Shown: piece after piece, positions 54,144-62,721 of the stretch
Layout: every line of letters starts with the position of its first letter
Numbering within the stretch: position 1 is the stretch's first letter
NCBI RefSeq assembly: GCF_000238355.1
Contig: NZ_AHCA01000003.1
Location: 1-64,000, forward strand
Direction of reading: 5' to 3'
Source: Pseudoalteromonas haloplanktis ATCC 14393
GTDB taxonomy: Bacteria; Pseudomonadota; Gammaproteobacteria; Enterobacterales; Alteromonadaceae
DNA: 64,000 nucleotides
Translations under genes and position numbers: made by a program
The notes under the pieces: generated by a model
Told to the model about the DNA's origin: nothing
Databases searched by the model: none
What the model saw: only the letters and a program-made list of their open reading frames with translations

Positions 54144-56090
54144 ATGAATAACAGATTAAAATTCGCTACACTCGCCTGTGCGATCAGTATTGCTTTGAGT
54201 GGTTGCAGCCAATCAAGCAACCCAACTACACACACTGAGGTGCAGTCACAACAAGTTCAGCAAGTTAAAACCTATAACGCAAAAACCTTTTTTGATACCA
54301 CTTCTATTATGGGTAGCAGCTTTTCGCCAACAGGTGATAAAGTTTTAGTTAGTAGCGATGAAAGCGGCATCTACAGCTTGTATGAAGTCGATGTGAAAAC
54401 AGGTAATAAAACTCGCTTAACTAATTTTGCAGACAGCACCTACCCTATCCGCTATTTTCCCAATGATGAGCGCGTACTGTTTACTAAAGATTCAGGGGGT
54501 AACGAGCGTTATCATGTTTATGTGCAAGAGCTTGACGGCACGGTAAAAGACTTAACTCCAGGCGATGAAACTCGCGCAAGCTTTGCAGGTTTTACCAAAG
54601 ATGGCAGCCAATTTTTTATCACCAGCAACCAGCGCGATGCTAAGTTTATGGACTTATACCGCGTTGATAGTAAGACCTATAAAATTGAACCTGTTTATCT
54701 AAACACCCTAGGTTTAGATGTGGGGGCAATTAGCCCTAATGGGCGTTACATCGCGCTTTCTAAAAGCAACACCAATAAAGACAGCGACACATTTATTCTT
54801 GATACCTTTAAAAAGACCCTTAAGCCACAGTTAATTTCAAAACATGACACACCGGCTCAATATACACCTGAGACCTTCTCTGTCGATAGCAAATATTTAT
54901 ATTACTCTACAGACGCTAAAGGAGAGTTTTCTCAGGTATGGCGTTATGACTTAGCCTCAGGTGAACATAGTGCTGCGCTAAAGGATGATTGGGATGTTAG
55001 TTTTATTTATTTTTCTAAATCAGGGCGCTATCAAGTCAGTGGTATCAATGCCGATGCCAGTACCAAAGTAACCGTTATAAACACGCAAACAGGCAAAGAA
55101 ATCGCTATGCCTCAGTTACCCGCGGGTAATTTACGTGGTGTTAGCTTTTCAAGTGATGAAAAAACAATGGCGTTTTACTTAAACTCAGACACCTCACCAA
55201 GCAATTTATTTGTTTGGCAAGTGGGAAGTAATGAAGCGAAACAACTTACAAACACATTAAGTGAAGATATAAATCAAAACGATTTAGTTGCGAGCACCAT
55301 CGTGCGTTTTAAAAGTTTTGATGGCCTAGAAATACCAGGCGTTTTGTATAAACCAAAACAAGCCAGCAGTACTAATAAAGTTCCAGCACTTATTTGGGTG
55401 CATGGTGGTCCAGGTGGGCAAAGTCGTACCGGTTACAGTGCTATGCAACAGCACCTAGTTAATCACGGCTATGCAATTTTTGCTGTTAACAATCGCGGCA
55501 GCTCAGGCTATGGTAAAACCTTTTTTCATTTGGATGATAAAAAACACGGCACAGACGATTTACAAGATATAGTTTACGGTAAAAAACACTTACAAAGTTT
55601 AGATTGGGTTGATGCGGATAAGATCGGTATTATGGGTGGCAGCTACGGCGGCTTTATGACAGCGGCAGCGCTTGCCTTTGAGCCAGAAGAGTTTAAAGTC
55701 GGCATTAATATTTTTGGCGTTACCAACTGGGTACGCACACTCAATTCAATTCCGCCATGGTGGGAAAGCTTTAAAAAAGCGTTATACGATGAAATGGGCG
55801 ATCCAGCAACAGATGGTGAACGTCATCGTGCGATCTCTCCATTATTCCACGCCAAAAACATCACCAAACCTTTAATGGTTATTCAAGGTGCTAACGATCC
55901 GCGGGTATTACAAGTTGAAAGCGATGAACTTGTTGCCGCAGTAAAAGCCAATGGTGTGCCCGTAGAGTACGTATTGTTTGACGATGAAGGCCACGGCTTT
56001 ACCAAAAAAGAAAACCGTATTAGTGCCTCCAATGCTTACTTAAACTTTTTAGATACTTACCTAAAAGAGCGCTTCGGCCCACAAAGTTAA
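54144..56090 (+). CDS. S9-family prolyl oligopeptidase lipoprotein
   Basis: Serine peptidase of the prolyl-oligopeptidase/DPP group, lipid-anchored outside the cytoplasm. The signal peptide ends in lipobox LSGC (Cys21). The N-terminal half is a beta-propeller with repeated GxxVLVSSD/GRYIALSKS strands. The C-terminal peptidase has GVLYKPKQA, IWVHGGPGGQSR, GSSGYGKTF, the catalytic Ser in GIMGGSYGGFMTAAAL (about 508-523), Asp in GANDPRV and His in DDEGHGFTKKEN. 648 residues is normal for the family. RBS AAGGAATGTACT is good. It fits an extracellular peptide-using life style. Confidence 0.93.
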   Translation: MNNRLKFATLACAISIALSGCSQSSNPTTHTEVQSQQVQQVKTYNAKTFFDTTSIMGSSFSPTGDKVLVSSDESGIYSLYEVDVKTGNKTRLTNFADSTYPIRYFPNDERVLFTKDSGGNERYHVYVQELDGTVKDLTPGDETRASFAGFTKDGSQFFITSNQRDAKFMDLYRVDSKTYKIEPVYLNTLGLDVGAISPNGRYIALSKSNTNKDSDTFILDTFKKTLKPQLISKHDTPAQYTPETFSVDSKYLYYSTDAKGEFSQVWRYDLASGEHSAALKDDWDVSFIYFSKSGRYQVSGINADASTKVTVINTQTGKEIAMPQLPAGNLRGVSFSSDEKTMAFYLNSDTSPSNLFVWQVGSNEAKQLTNTLSEDINQNDLVASTIVRFKSFDGLEIPGVLYKPKQASSTNKVPALIWVHGGPGGQSRTGYSAMQQHLVNHGYAIFAVNNRGSSGYGKTFFHLDDKKHGTDDLQDIVYGKKHLQSLDWVDADKIGIMGGSYGGFMTAAALAFEPEEFKVGINIFGVTNWVRTLNSIPPWWESFKKALYDEMGDPATDGERHRAISPLFHAKNITKPLMVIQGANDPRVLQVESDELVAAVKANGVPVEYVLFDDEGHGFTKKENRISASNAYLNFLDTYLKERFGPQS

Positions 56091-56102
56091 ACGAAAAAAG
56101 TG

Positions 56103-56142
56103 ATAAGAGCCTGTGTTTTACTAAAATAAAGTGCGGGCTTTT
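56103..56142 (+). terminator. Probable terminator of the S9 peptidase gene
   Basis: AGCCTG and the later CGGGCT pair imperfectly around an AT-rich region with TTTTA/TAAA inner pairs, followed by six T. Confidence 0.6.
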
Positions 56143-56156
56143 TTATACCTACCTAA

Positions 56157-56186
56157 AGCTGATAGCTGATAGCTGATAGCTGATAG
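56157..56186. repeat. Four 7-bp tandem repeats (AGCTGAT)
   Basis: AGCTGAT occurs four times in a row, then AG. It lies between the S9 peptidase and the tRNA-Asp array, outside any gene. Confidence 0.95.
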
Positions 56187-56253
56187 AAAAAGTCTAATTA
56201 TTTAAAATGGTTGTAAAGATATTTTATAATCTTGCTATTGAGGAAATAACAAG

Positions 56254-56330
56254 TGGCGGAGTGGACGGGACTCGAACCCGCGACCCCCGGCGTGACAGGC
56301 CGGTATTCTAACCAACTGAACTACCACTCC
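56254..56330 (-). tRNA. tRNA-Asp(GUC), copy 1
   Basis: 77 nt with encoded CCA; acceptor GGAGTGG pairs with CCACTCC, G73, anticodon GTC. Same sequence as the other ten copies; last in the direction of transcription. Confidence 0.97.
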
Positions 56331-56383
56331 GCAGTGGTATGTGCATGGGGTAATGCACTAACTAATTTATTACTGATATCAAG

Positions 56384-56460
56384 TGGCGGAGTGGACGGGA
56401 CTCGAACCCGCGACCCCCGGCGTGACAGGCCGGTATTCTAACCAACTGAACTACCACTCC
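56384..56460 (-). tRNA. tRNA-Asp(GUC), copy 2
   Basis: Same 77-nt sequence with CCA; spacer to copy 1 differs from the main repeat spacer. Confidence 0.97.
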
Positions 56461-56497
56461 GCAGAGATATCATAATACTTGTTATTACTTAATTTGT

Positions 56498-56574
56498 TGG
56501 CGGAGTGGACGGGACTCGAACCCGCGACCCCCGGCGTGACAGGCCGGTATTCTAACCAACTGAACTACCACTCC
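56498..56574 (-). tRNA. tRNA-Asp(GUC), copy 3
   Basis: Same 77-nt sequence. Copies 3 to 6 sit in identical 114-bp units (gene plus a 37-base spacer containing GATATCATAATACTTG). Confidence 0.97.
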
Positions 56575-56611
56575 GCAGAGATATCATAATACTTGTTATT
56601 ACTTAATTTGT

Positions 56612-56688
56612 TGGCGGAGTGGACGGGACTCGAACCCGCGACCCCCGGCGTGACAGGCCGGTATTCTAACCAACTGAACTACCACTCC
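56612..56688 (-). tRNA. tRNA-Asp(GUC), copy 4
   Basis: Same 77-nt sequence, 114 bp from copy 3. Confidence 0.97.
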
Positions 56689-56725
56689 GCAGAGATATCA
56701 TAATACTTGTTATTACTTAATTTGT

Positions 56726-56802
56726 TGGCGGAGTGGACGGGACTCGAACCCGCGACCCCCGGCGTGACAGGCCGGTATTCTAACCAACTGAACTACCACT
56801 CC
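56726..56802 (-). tRNA. tRNA-Asp(GUC), copy 5
   Basis: Same 77-nt sequence, 114 bp from copy 4. Confidence 0.97.
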
Positions 56803-56839
56803 GCAGAGATATCATAATACTTGTTATTACTTAATTTGT

Positions 56840-56916
56840 TGGCGGAGTGGACGGGACTCGAACCCGCGACCCCCGGCGTGACAGGCCGGTATTCTAACCA
56901 ACTGAACTACCACTCC
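56840..56916 (-). tRNA. tRNA-Asp(GUC), copy 6
   Basis: Same 77-nt sequence, 114 bp from copy 5. Its 5' flank is AGCATAC rather than GCAGAGA, marking the edge of the amplified block. Confidence 0.97.
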
Positions 56917-56952
56917 AGCATACAAATTTTGTAATATAACGTGTTTAAATAG

Positions 56953-57029
56953 TGGCGGAGTGGACGGGACTCGAACCCGCGACCCCCGGCGTGACAGGCC
57001 GGTATTCTAACCAACTGAACTACCACTCC
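56953..57029 (-). tRNA. tRNA-Asp(GUC), copy 7
   Basis: Same 77-nt sequence; the spacer to copy 8 is nearly the same as in the 114-bp block. Confidence 0.97.
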
Positions 57030-57066
57030 GCATTGATATCATAATACTTGTTATTACTTAATTTGT

Positions 57067-57143
57067 TGGCGGAGTGGACGGGACTCGAACCCGCGACCCC
57101 CGGCGTGACAGGCCGGTATTCTAACCAACTGAACTACCACTCC
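57067..57143 (-). tRNA. tRNA-Asp(GUC), copy 8
   Basis: Same 77-nt sequence, 114 bp from copy 7. Confidence 0.97.
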
Positions 57144-57170
57144 GCGTATTTAAACTGTTATTTTTCTTAT

Positions 57171-57247
57171 TGGCGGAGTGGACGGGACTCGAACCCGCGA
57201 CCCCCGGCGTGACAGGCCGGTATTCTAACCAACTGAACTACCACTCC
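57171..57247 (-). tRNA. tRNA-Asp(GUC), copy 9
   Basis: Same 77-nt sequence with a 27-base unique spacer to copy 8. Confidence 0.97.
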
Positions 57248-57288
57248 ATAATAAGAATATGTTTTACAACCATATGTTGTGTAAGCGT

Positions 57289-57365
57289 TGGCGGAGTGGA
57301 CGGGACTCGAACCCGCGACCCCCGGCGTGACAGGCCGGTATTCTAACCAACTGAACTACCACTCC
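57289..57365 (-). tRNA. tRNA-Asp(GUC), copy 10
   Basis: Same 77-nt sequence with a unique spacer on each side. Confidence 0.97.
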
Positions 57366-57392
57366 AGCATCTACTTACAAATTGTCGAAAAT

Positions 57393-57469
57393 TGGCGGAG
57401 TGGACGGGACTCGAACCCGCGACCCCCGGCGTGACAGGCCGGTATTCTAACCAACTGAACTACCACTCC
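57393..57469 (-). tRNA. tRNA-Asp(GUC), copy 11
   Basis: Same 77-nt sequence. First of the array in transcription order; the promoter lies about 43 bases upstream. Position next to dnaQ corresponds to E. coli aspV. Confidence 0.97.
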
Positions 57470-57512
57470 GCATTTTCGTTTTCTGCTTAGGTCTCCCTTT
57501 GCAGCGGCGTGA

Positions 57513-57541
57513 ATAATACGAATCAGCCCCTACTTCGTCAA
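57513..57541 (-). promoter_or_regulatory. Strong sigma-70 promoter of the tRNA-Asp array
   Basis: Minus strand: TTGACG -35 (57536-57541), exactly 17 nt, TATTAT -10 (57513-57518), then TCACGCCGC, a GC-rich discriminator as in stringently controlled rRNA and tRNA promoters. Confidence 0.85.
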
Positions 57542-57558
57542 GGGCTTTTTTGTTTTTT
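57525..57558 (+). terminator. Plus-strand terminator overlapping the tRNA-Asp promoter
   Basis: AGCCC (57525-57529) pairs with GGGCT (57542-57546), followed by TTTTTGTTTTTTT. It points away from the tRNA array into the 3' end of the TIGR03503 gene. The -35 box of the opposite promoter lies in its loop. Confidence 0.75.
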
Positions 57559-57568
57559 TACAGGTTTT

Positions 57569-58945
57569 TTAGTCATCTGACATCGAAAGGTTTAAAATTT
57601 CACCTGATTTGTCACTTTTTGAGCCATTTTTGCCAACTTCATTTTTTTCGCCTGCATCTGGCTCTTTATCAGTTGCTGTTTTTTTCTGCAAAAATGGTAG
57701 CTTAATTTTTGGTATGAGTGACTTTTTCTGAACAAAGACACGAATAGCTAACCACCCAATTAACAAAATCAGAAGATTTCCACCCACAATTAAGCTTATC
57801 AAAGTTATTGTTGCCATTGCTTCAGCTTCTTTTGCCGCTTTTTGTATTGCTTGTTGCTCAGCCTCGCTGATAATGGGTGCTGCTAATTCAGGCACCACTT
57901 CAATTGGTCGCTCAATTTCAAACTTATAGGTGGGGAGTGTTGCCATAAATTCACGGCCATTAATATTAGTGCCAAAAACAGACAACTCAACACTGTATCT
58001 TCCCCAATCATAATTTTTAATTGCTAATTCACGAGTTAAGCTGGTATTAGCTTCAAGGGTAAACATTTGTTCTTCATTATTGGGGTAATAGATTTTACCT
58101 TGGATCAAAACCGTCTCTGGTTGCACTATTTGCTTATCAAGGGTAATCGTTAATTGATGCTCTTCGATGTCATCCTCAGCAAGTGCAATGCTATAGCTAA
58201 AAGGAGGCTCTTTAACTTCTAAAATATCTTGTACGACAGTGCGCTTTAATAATGGGGTTTCAATATAAAGCTCGGGCTGCCACTGCCCTGCGGGGAAAAC
58301 TAATTTAAATTCGCCAGTAAAAATACCGTCTTTGGGGCGTTCATCAAAACCACGCCCATCATCTTTGAATTCTGCAACATTGTGAGTACCCGCACCAAAA
58401 TTAGCAAAATCACTGTTATTAGTACTTATAAAATCAACATGTAAGCTCACTACATCACGAAACAGGCCGGTGTTTATTGGTTGCCCATCATTTAATATTT
58501 GTCCCGTAATTTTAACTGTCTCACCACGAAACAGTAACGAAGGCAACGGCTCCACTTGCAGCTCTACTTCGCCTAACACCACAATTCTACTCTTCGGTAA
58601 AATACTACCTACTACTTGCCATGGTCCCGGCATTGGCTTCTTAATGGTGATCAAGTCATAGCTGATTTCATCAAACCACTGTAAATTGTCATCTTTTCTT
58701 GCTGACGTAGCATAGTATTTACTGCCGTCAGGTTTAACTAAAACGACCGCTGGTGCCCCTGGTTTGCGAAAAAACAGCAAGGTGATTTCATCAACCTTAT
58801 AGTCGATACGAAAACGATTTTCCAATAATGGAATTTCATTTTGCTGCCCATCACGCTGCAATAAGGTTATTTTATCTTCGCTTGTTGCACGACTGGTGCT
58901 TGGTAACATCATTACCAAGCACACAGCTAACAGTATGCTTTTCAT
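57569..58945 (-). CDS. TIGR03503 family membrane protein
   Basis: The 458-residue product has a signal peptide (MKSILLAVCLVMMLPSTSRA), a long extracytoplasmic beta-rich part (FRIDYKVDEITLLFFRKPGAPAVVLVKPDGSKYYAT in parts; PMPGPWQVVGSILPKSRI; FKDDGRGFDERPKDGIFTGEF), one membrane helix near residues 385-408 (TLISLIVGGNLLILLIGWL) and a charged cytoplasmic tail. It resembles the conserved family TIGR03503 of Vibrio and Alteromonadales, unknown in function. I chose the ATG at 58945 (AAGG upstream). The start overlaps the dnaQ end by a few bases. The gene leads straight into the tRNA-Asp array. Confidence 0.82.
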   Translation of the reverse strand: MKSILLAVCLVMMLPSTSRATSEDKITLLQRDGQQNEIPLLENRFRIDYKVDEITLLFFRKPGAPAVVLVKPDGSKYYATSARKDDNLQWFDEISYDLITIKKPMPGPWQVVGSILPKSRIVVLGEVELQVEPLPSLLFRGETVKITGQILNDGQPINTGLFRDVVSLHVDFISTNNSDFANFGAGTHNVAEFKDDGRGFDERPKDGIFTGEFKLVFPAGQWQPELYIETPLLKRTVVQDILEVKEPPFSYSIALAEDDIEEHQLTITLDKQIVQPETVLIQGKIYYPNNEEQMFTLEANTSLTRELAIKNYDWGRYSVELSVFGTNINGREFMATLPTYKFEIERPIEVVPELAAPIISEAEQQAIQKAAKEAEAMATITLISLIVGGNLLILLIGWLAIRVFVQKKSLIPKIKLPFLQKKTATDKEPDAGEKNEVGKNGSKSDKSGEILNLSMSDD

Positions 58946-58953
58946 GTTTTGCC

Positions 58954-59658
58954 TTATTCGGCACGCCATAAACATTGGCTACCGACTAGATTTAATCGTT
59001 CTTCATGAGCCAGTTGCTCATCACTACTGGCATGTAATACAACCAATGGTGGACGGTTTGGATTTAAACGACGCAACTCTTTTTGCTGTTGCTCGCTGCC
59101 TTGACTTTTATGTTGATTAAGATTGAGCTTTACTTGCCCACCCGTCATGGCTAAATAAACGTCGGCTAAGATCTCAGAATCCAGTAACGCGCCGTGTAAG
59201 GTACGTTTAGTGTTATCTACATCATAACGACGACATAACGCATCAAGGTTGTTCTTTTGACCTGGATGCAAGTCACGCGCCATAGTGAGAGTGTCGAGAA
59301 CTTGGCAGTAATCATGCGTTTTTTGGTAGCCTTGATTAAGTAACGCAAATTCATTATCTATATGCCCAACATCAAACGGCGCATTATGAATGACGAGCTC
59401 CGCCCCTTTAATATAGTCGAGAAACTCTTGAGCAATCTGATGAAATAACGGTTTATCACGTAAAAACTCGTTAGTGATACCGTGAACATCAATAGCTTCT
59501 TCTTCACTTTTACGTTGCGGATTAATATAAACGTGAAAGTTATTGCCAGTTAAACGGCGATTAACTAATTCCACGCAGCCGATTTCAATAATACGATGCC
59601 CTTGTTTAGGGTCGATGCCGGTGGTTTCTGTATCTAAAACTATTTGTCTACGTGCCAT
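58954..59658 (-). CDS. dnaQ: DNA polymerase III epsilon subunit (proofreading exonuclease)
   Basis: 3'-5' exonuclease of the replicase core. 234 residues. Exo I is IVLDTETTGID (about residues 6-16), Exo II VIHNAPFDVGHIDNEF (about 94-109) and Exo III HGALLDSEILADVY with the catalytic His and Asp (about 157-170). The C-terminal part would bind the alpha subunit. I chose the ATG at 59658, where homologues begin; a longer frame runs over rnhA. It is divergent from rnhA, as in E. coli. Confidence 0.95.
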   Translation of the reverse strand: MARRQIVLDTETTGIDPKQGHRIIEIGCVELVNRRLTGNNFHVYINPQRKSEEEAIDVHGITNEFLRDKPLFHQIAQEFLDYIKGAELVIHNAPFDVGHIDNEFALLNQGYQKTHDYCQVLDTLTMARDLHPGQKNNLDALCRRYDVDNTKRTLHGALLDSEILADVYLAMTGGQVKLNLNQHKSQGSEQQQKELRRLNPNRPPLVVLHASSDEQLAHEERLNLVGSQCLWRAE

Positions 59659-59726
59659 ATCGAATTTAACCTGACTCTGGTATCTTTCTATAATTACTTT
59701 ATTGTACATAAGATCAAGGGAAAACA

Positions 59727-60194
59727 GTGCAAAAAACCGTAGAGATTTACACCGATGGTTCATGTTTAGGTAACCCAGGACCCGGCGGTTATGGTATTTT
59801 TATGCTTTATAATGGCCACGAAAAAAAATTAAGCCAAGGTTACACCCTCACCACCAATAACCGCATGGAAATGCTCGCAGCTATTGTTGCACTTGAAAGT
59901 TTAAACCGTCCTTGTGAGATAAACCTCACCACTGACAGCCAATATGTAAAGCAAGGCATTGAATCTTGGCTTACAAACTGGAAAAAGCGCGGCTGGAAAA
60001 CAGCAGCCAAAAAACCAGTTAAAAATGTCGATTTATGGAAACGCCTTGACGAAGCTTGCGCCCGTCATACCATCACATGGAAATGGGTAAAAGGTCACAG
60101 TGGCAATAAATACAACGAAATTGTTGATGATTTAGCCCGTGATGCAGCCGGCAGTAAAAACTTACTTGTCGATGAAGGCTATAAACCTGAGTAA
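59727..60194 (+). CDS. rnhA: Ribonuclease HI
   Basis: Cleaves RNA in RNA-DNA hybrids. 155 residues, as in E. coli. The active-site residues are all visible: Asp10 in [15 protein letters not shown], Glu48 in [10 protein letters not shown], Asp70 in [12 protein letters not shown] and Asp134 in VDDLARDAA. Also [18 protein letters not shown], the basic protrusion. It starts 68 bases from dnaQ. Confidence 0.97.
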   Translation: MQKTVEIYTDGSCLGNPGPGGYGIFMLYNGHEKKLSQGYTLTTNNRMEMLAAIVALESLNRPCEINLTTDSQYVKQGIESWLTNWKKRGWKTAAKKPVKNVDLWKRLDEACARHTITWKWVKGHSGNKYNEIVDDLARDAAGSKNLLVDEGYKPE

Positions 60195-60234
60195 TCAACT
60201 TATTTAGTTCAGCACAAACTATTTTACAATTAAG

Positions 60235-60267
60235 TTATATGATATAAGATTTAGCTATATCATATAA
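60235..60267. promoter_or_regulatory. Perfect 12-bp inverted repeat upstream of the metallo-hydrolase gene
   Basis: TTATATGATATA (60235-60246) and TATATCATATAA (60256-60267) are separated by nine bases and end 12 bases before the ATG. Such AT-rich palindromes are typical of ArsR-family repressors, including sulfur-stress regulators BigR/SqrR, but no regulator is adjacent. Confidence 0.7.
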
Positions 60268-60279
60268 TGGAGTTGTTTA

Positions 60280-61143
60280 ATGTCTATTCTAGTCGAGTCT
60301 TTTTTTCATCAACAAAGTGCGACTTTTACTTATTTAGTTTCTTGCCGTCTTACGAAGACAGCGATGTTAATTGATAGCGTTGCAGACTTTAACGTTGCCA
60401 GCGGCGTATTAAGCTTTAAAACCGCCAATGACATTATTCATCACATAGCTGAAAACGAGCTAATACTTGAGTGGATTTTAGAAAGCCACGCTCATGCCGA
60501 TCACATCACTGCAGCAAGTTATATCAAACAGCAGTTAGGCTCTAGCCATCCATGTAAACTTGCAACAGGTAGTAAAATAACACAAGTACAACAACACTTT
60601 AGCCGCTTATATGATATTGACATGCCGTGTGATGGCAGCCAGTTTGAACGACTTTTTAACGATAACGAGCACTTTATGCTTGGTGAGCTGAGAGTTACAG
60701 TGATCGCAACACCTGGACATACCCCTGATAGCGTATGCTATTTAGTAGAAGGTAATTTATTTGTAGGTGATACCTTCTTTATGCCCGATAGCGGCACTGC
60801 TCGTTGTGATTTTCCGGGCGGCAGCGCCAAACAATTATATGACTCATTACAACGGATATTAGCATTACCAGATCAAACTACTTTGTGGATGTGCCATGAC
60901 TATCAACCCAATGGTCGCCAGTTAGCTAATAGAACTACGGTTGCACAGCAGCGCAAAAATAATATTCATCTACAAAGTACTGAGCAAGATTATATATCTA
61001 CTCGTCAAACACGTGATGCCTCTCTTAATGTCCCTGCTTTACTTCATCCAGCAATACAAATGAATATTCGCGCAGGGCAATTACCGCAAGTACAGCACAA
61101 TGCGCAACGTTATTTAACTATCCCGCTCACGGTGCTGCTTTGA
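60280..61143 (+). CDS. Metallo-beta-lactamase-fold hydrolase, persulfide-dioxygenase-like
   Basis: The 287-residue protein has the MBL signature HAHADH (ESHAHADHITAASY, about residues 67-80), the second His in TPGHTPDSVCY (about 146-156), the metal Asp in LFVGDTFFMPDSGTARCDFPGGSA (in parts) and the last His in CHDYQPNGR. The RCDFPGGSA segment is typical of ETHE1/Blh-type persulfide dioxygenases, so it probably oxidises glutathione persulfide. It overlaps the end of the convergent yafS-like gene by 30 bases. A near-perfect operator lies upstream. Confidence 0.85.
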   Translation: MSILVESFFHQQSATFTYLVSCRLTKTAMLIDSVADFNVASGVLSFKTANDIIHHIAENELILEWILESHAHADHITAASYIKQQLGSSHPCKLATGSKITQVQQHFSRLYDIDMPCDGSQFERLFNDNEHFMLGELRVTVIATPGHTPDSVCYLVEGNLFVGDTFFMPDSGTARCDFPGGSAKQLYDSLQRILALPDQTTLWMCHDYQPNGRQLANRTTVAQQRKNNIHLQSTEQDYISTRQTRDASLNVPALLHPAIQMNIRAGQLPQVQHNAQRYLTIPLTVLL

Positions 61144-61872
61144 AGTTTGCCGTAACCCAGCACCTTTGACTGGCGCAAATTGAGGCCGAGCATGCCATTT
61201 GGGTTTGATTGGTGTTAAAGGGGCGACTCGCTTGCGTGCAACTAGCATATACACACTGCCCATCGGTTTTAAATATTGTTTAGTGAAGCGTCGCCATGGC
61301 GCAAATCGTGACAAACGATTTCCCCGTGCAAGGGATGAATAAATAAAACGCTCATCACTAACAATTTCAAAACCCAATAAATTAAGCCAATCTTTCACCC
61401 GTGCAGGGGTAAAAAAGCGCCCTGTCCAAGGTAACTTTTGGCCACTAAAAGGCAGTAATTGCGCCAAGCCGCACAAGCTAAATGGATTAAAACCGGTGAT
61501 CACCATATAACCACCAGGGATCAAAGTGCGATGCGCTTCACGTAATATATGATGTGGATCAGAGTGATATTCTAAGCAATGACTTAAAATACATGCATCA
61601 ACACTGTGCTCGTAAAAAGGGAGTTCATCAATATCTGCAATCACACCAGTAAATGGCCCTGATTCTGCGACACACACTTGATGTTTTATGGTGCTTTTAC
61701 TGGTATTGAGTTCACCACTGAGATTTCCTAGTTTTAGCATGTGATAACCAAACATACGTGGTAACCACTTATCTATTTTACGTTCTATATCACTACGTAA
61801 ATAGTCACCATGAGGAAACTCTTGCCACGACAGTGGTTTGGGTCCTTCTTGAAAACTAAGGGCTGGTTTCAT
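61114..61872 (-). CDS. yafS: SAM-dependent methyltransferase, YafS-like
   Basis: The 252-residue protein is a class I methyltransferase. The region TGVIADIDELPFYEHSVDACILSHCLEYHSDPHHILREAHRTLIPGGYMVITGFNPFSLCGL (in parts) is typical for the SmtA/YafS group and its place beside rnhA and gloB matches E. coli yafS. The glycine-rich motif I is not obvious, as the N-terminus is variable. A basic tail follows. The acceptor is unknown. The end overlaps the metallo-hydrolase gene by 30 bases. Confidence 0.82.
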   Translation of the reverse strand: MKPALSFQEGPKPLSWQEFPHGDYLRSDIERKIDKWLPRMFGYHMLKLGNLSGELNTSKSTIKHQVCVAESGPFTGVIADIDELPFYEHSVDACILSHCLEYHSDPHHILREAHRTLIPGGYMVITGFNPFSLCGLAQLLPFSGQKLPWTGRFFTPARVKDWLNLLGFEIVSDERFIYSSLARGNRLSRFAPWRRFTKQYLKPMGSVYMLVARKRVAPLTPIKPKWHARPQFAPVKGAGLRQTSKQHRERDS

Positions 61873-61924
61873 ACGCTGAGCTCGTTATACTATCTAATAT
61901 CGTCACTTTATAGAGCAAAGTCAC

Positions 61925-62710
61925 ATGGTGCAAGTCAAAGCAATTAAAGCCTTTTCAGATAATTATATTTGGTGTATCAGCAAGCCAGACAGCTCTGCTG
62001 CTTGGGTGGTTGATCCAGGCCAAGCAGAGCCCGTACTAAAATATTTAGCTCAGGCAGGCTTAACGCTTGAGGGAATTTTAATTACTCACCATCATTACGA
62101 CCATACTGATGGCGTGAATAGTTTACGAGAGGAATTTGCCGACATTGAAGTCTACGGGCCTGTTAATAGTCCATTTAAAGGGATCACCAAAACACTCACT
62201 GAAGGTGATGTGATCACTGTCCTTGATACTGAGTTTACAGTTATCACCACCCCAGGGCATACCTTGGATCATATTTGCTATATCAATCCTGCGCTTGCTT
62301 TTACTGGTGATACATTATTTAGTGGAGGCTGTGGGCGCTTATTTGAGGGCACCGCAGAGCAAATGCAGTGCTCTTTTGATAAATTAAAAAGACTACCACT
62401 GGCGTGCGAAATTTATTGTACCCATGAATACACGCAAGCAAATTTGGCCTTTGCATTGGCCGTTGAACCTAACAACCGCGATTTAATTGCGTATGCGCAG
62501 TGGGTCGATGAGCAACGCAAAAATAATAAAATCACTTTGCCAAGCACGCTCGCGTTAGAATTAAAAATCAACCCTTTTATGCGCAGTGATATAGCAGGGA
62601 TCGTGCAACACTTACCCGACCAATATAATTCATTTACAAAAAACACATTACAAAATAATGAACCTTGGCAAAACTTTGCAGGTCTTAGGGCTTGGAAAGA
62701 TCATTTTTAG
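61925..62710 (+). CDS. gloB: Hydroxyacylglutathione hydrolase (glyoxalase II)
   Basis: Second enzyme of methylglyoxal detoxification, hydrolysing S-lactoylglutathione. 261 residues. It has the MBL core ITHHHYDHTDGVNSL (about residues 54-68), TTPGHTLDHICY (about 108-119), FTGDTLFSGGCGRLFEGTAEQM (in parts; Asp about 131) and YCTHEYTQANLAFA. It opens with IKAFSDNYIW, the family start. Same position as in E. coli beside yafS and mltD. Confidence 0.95.
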   Translation: MVQVKAIKAFSDNYIWCISKPDSSAAWVVDPGQAEPVLKYLAQAGLTLEGILITHHHYDHTDGVNSLREEFADIEVYGPVNSPFKGITKTLTEGDVITVLDTEFTVITTPGHTLDHICYINPALAFTGDTLFSGGCGRLFEGTAEQMQCSFDKLKRLPLACEIYCTHEYTQANLAFALAVEPNNRDLIAYAQWVDEQRKNNKITLPSTLALELKINPFMRSDIAGIVQHLPDQYNSFTKNTLQNNEPWQNFAGLRAWKDHF

Positions 62711-62721
62711 TGTAATAAACC

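Noticed and set aside
56254..57469. CRISPR-like regular repeat array
   Set aside because: The repeats are full tRNA-Asp genes with CCA ends, and the spacers are mostly identical rather than unique.
59659..59763. N-terminal extension of dnaQ
   Set aside because: It runs into the divergent rnhA start, and homologues begin at MARRQIVLDTETTG.
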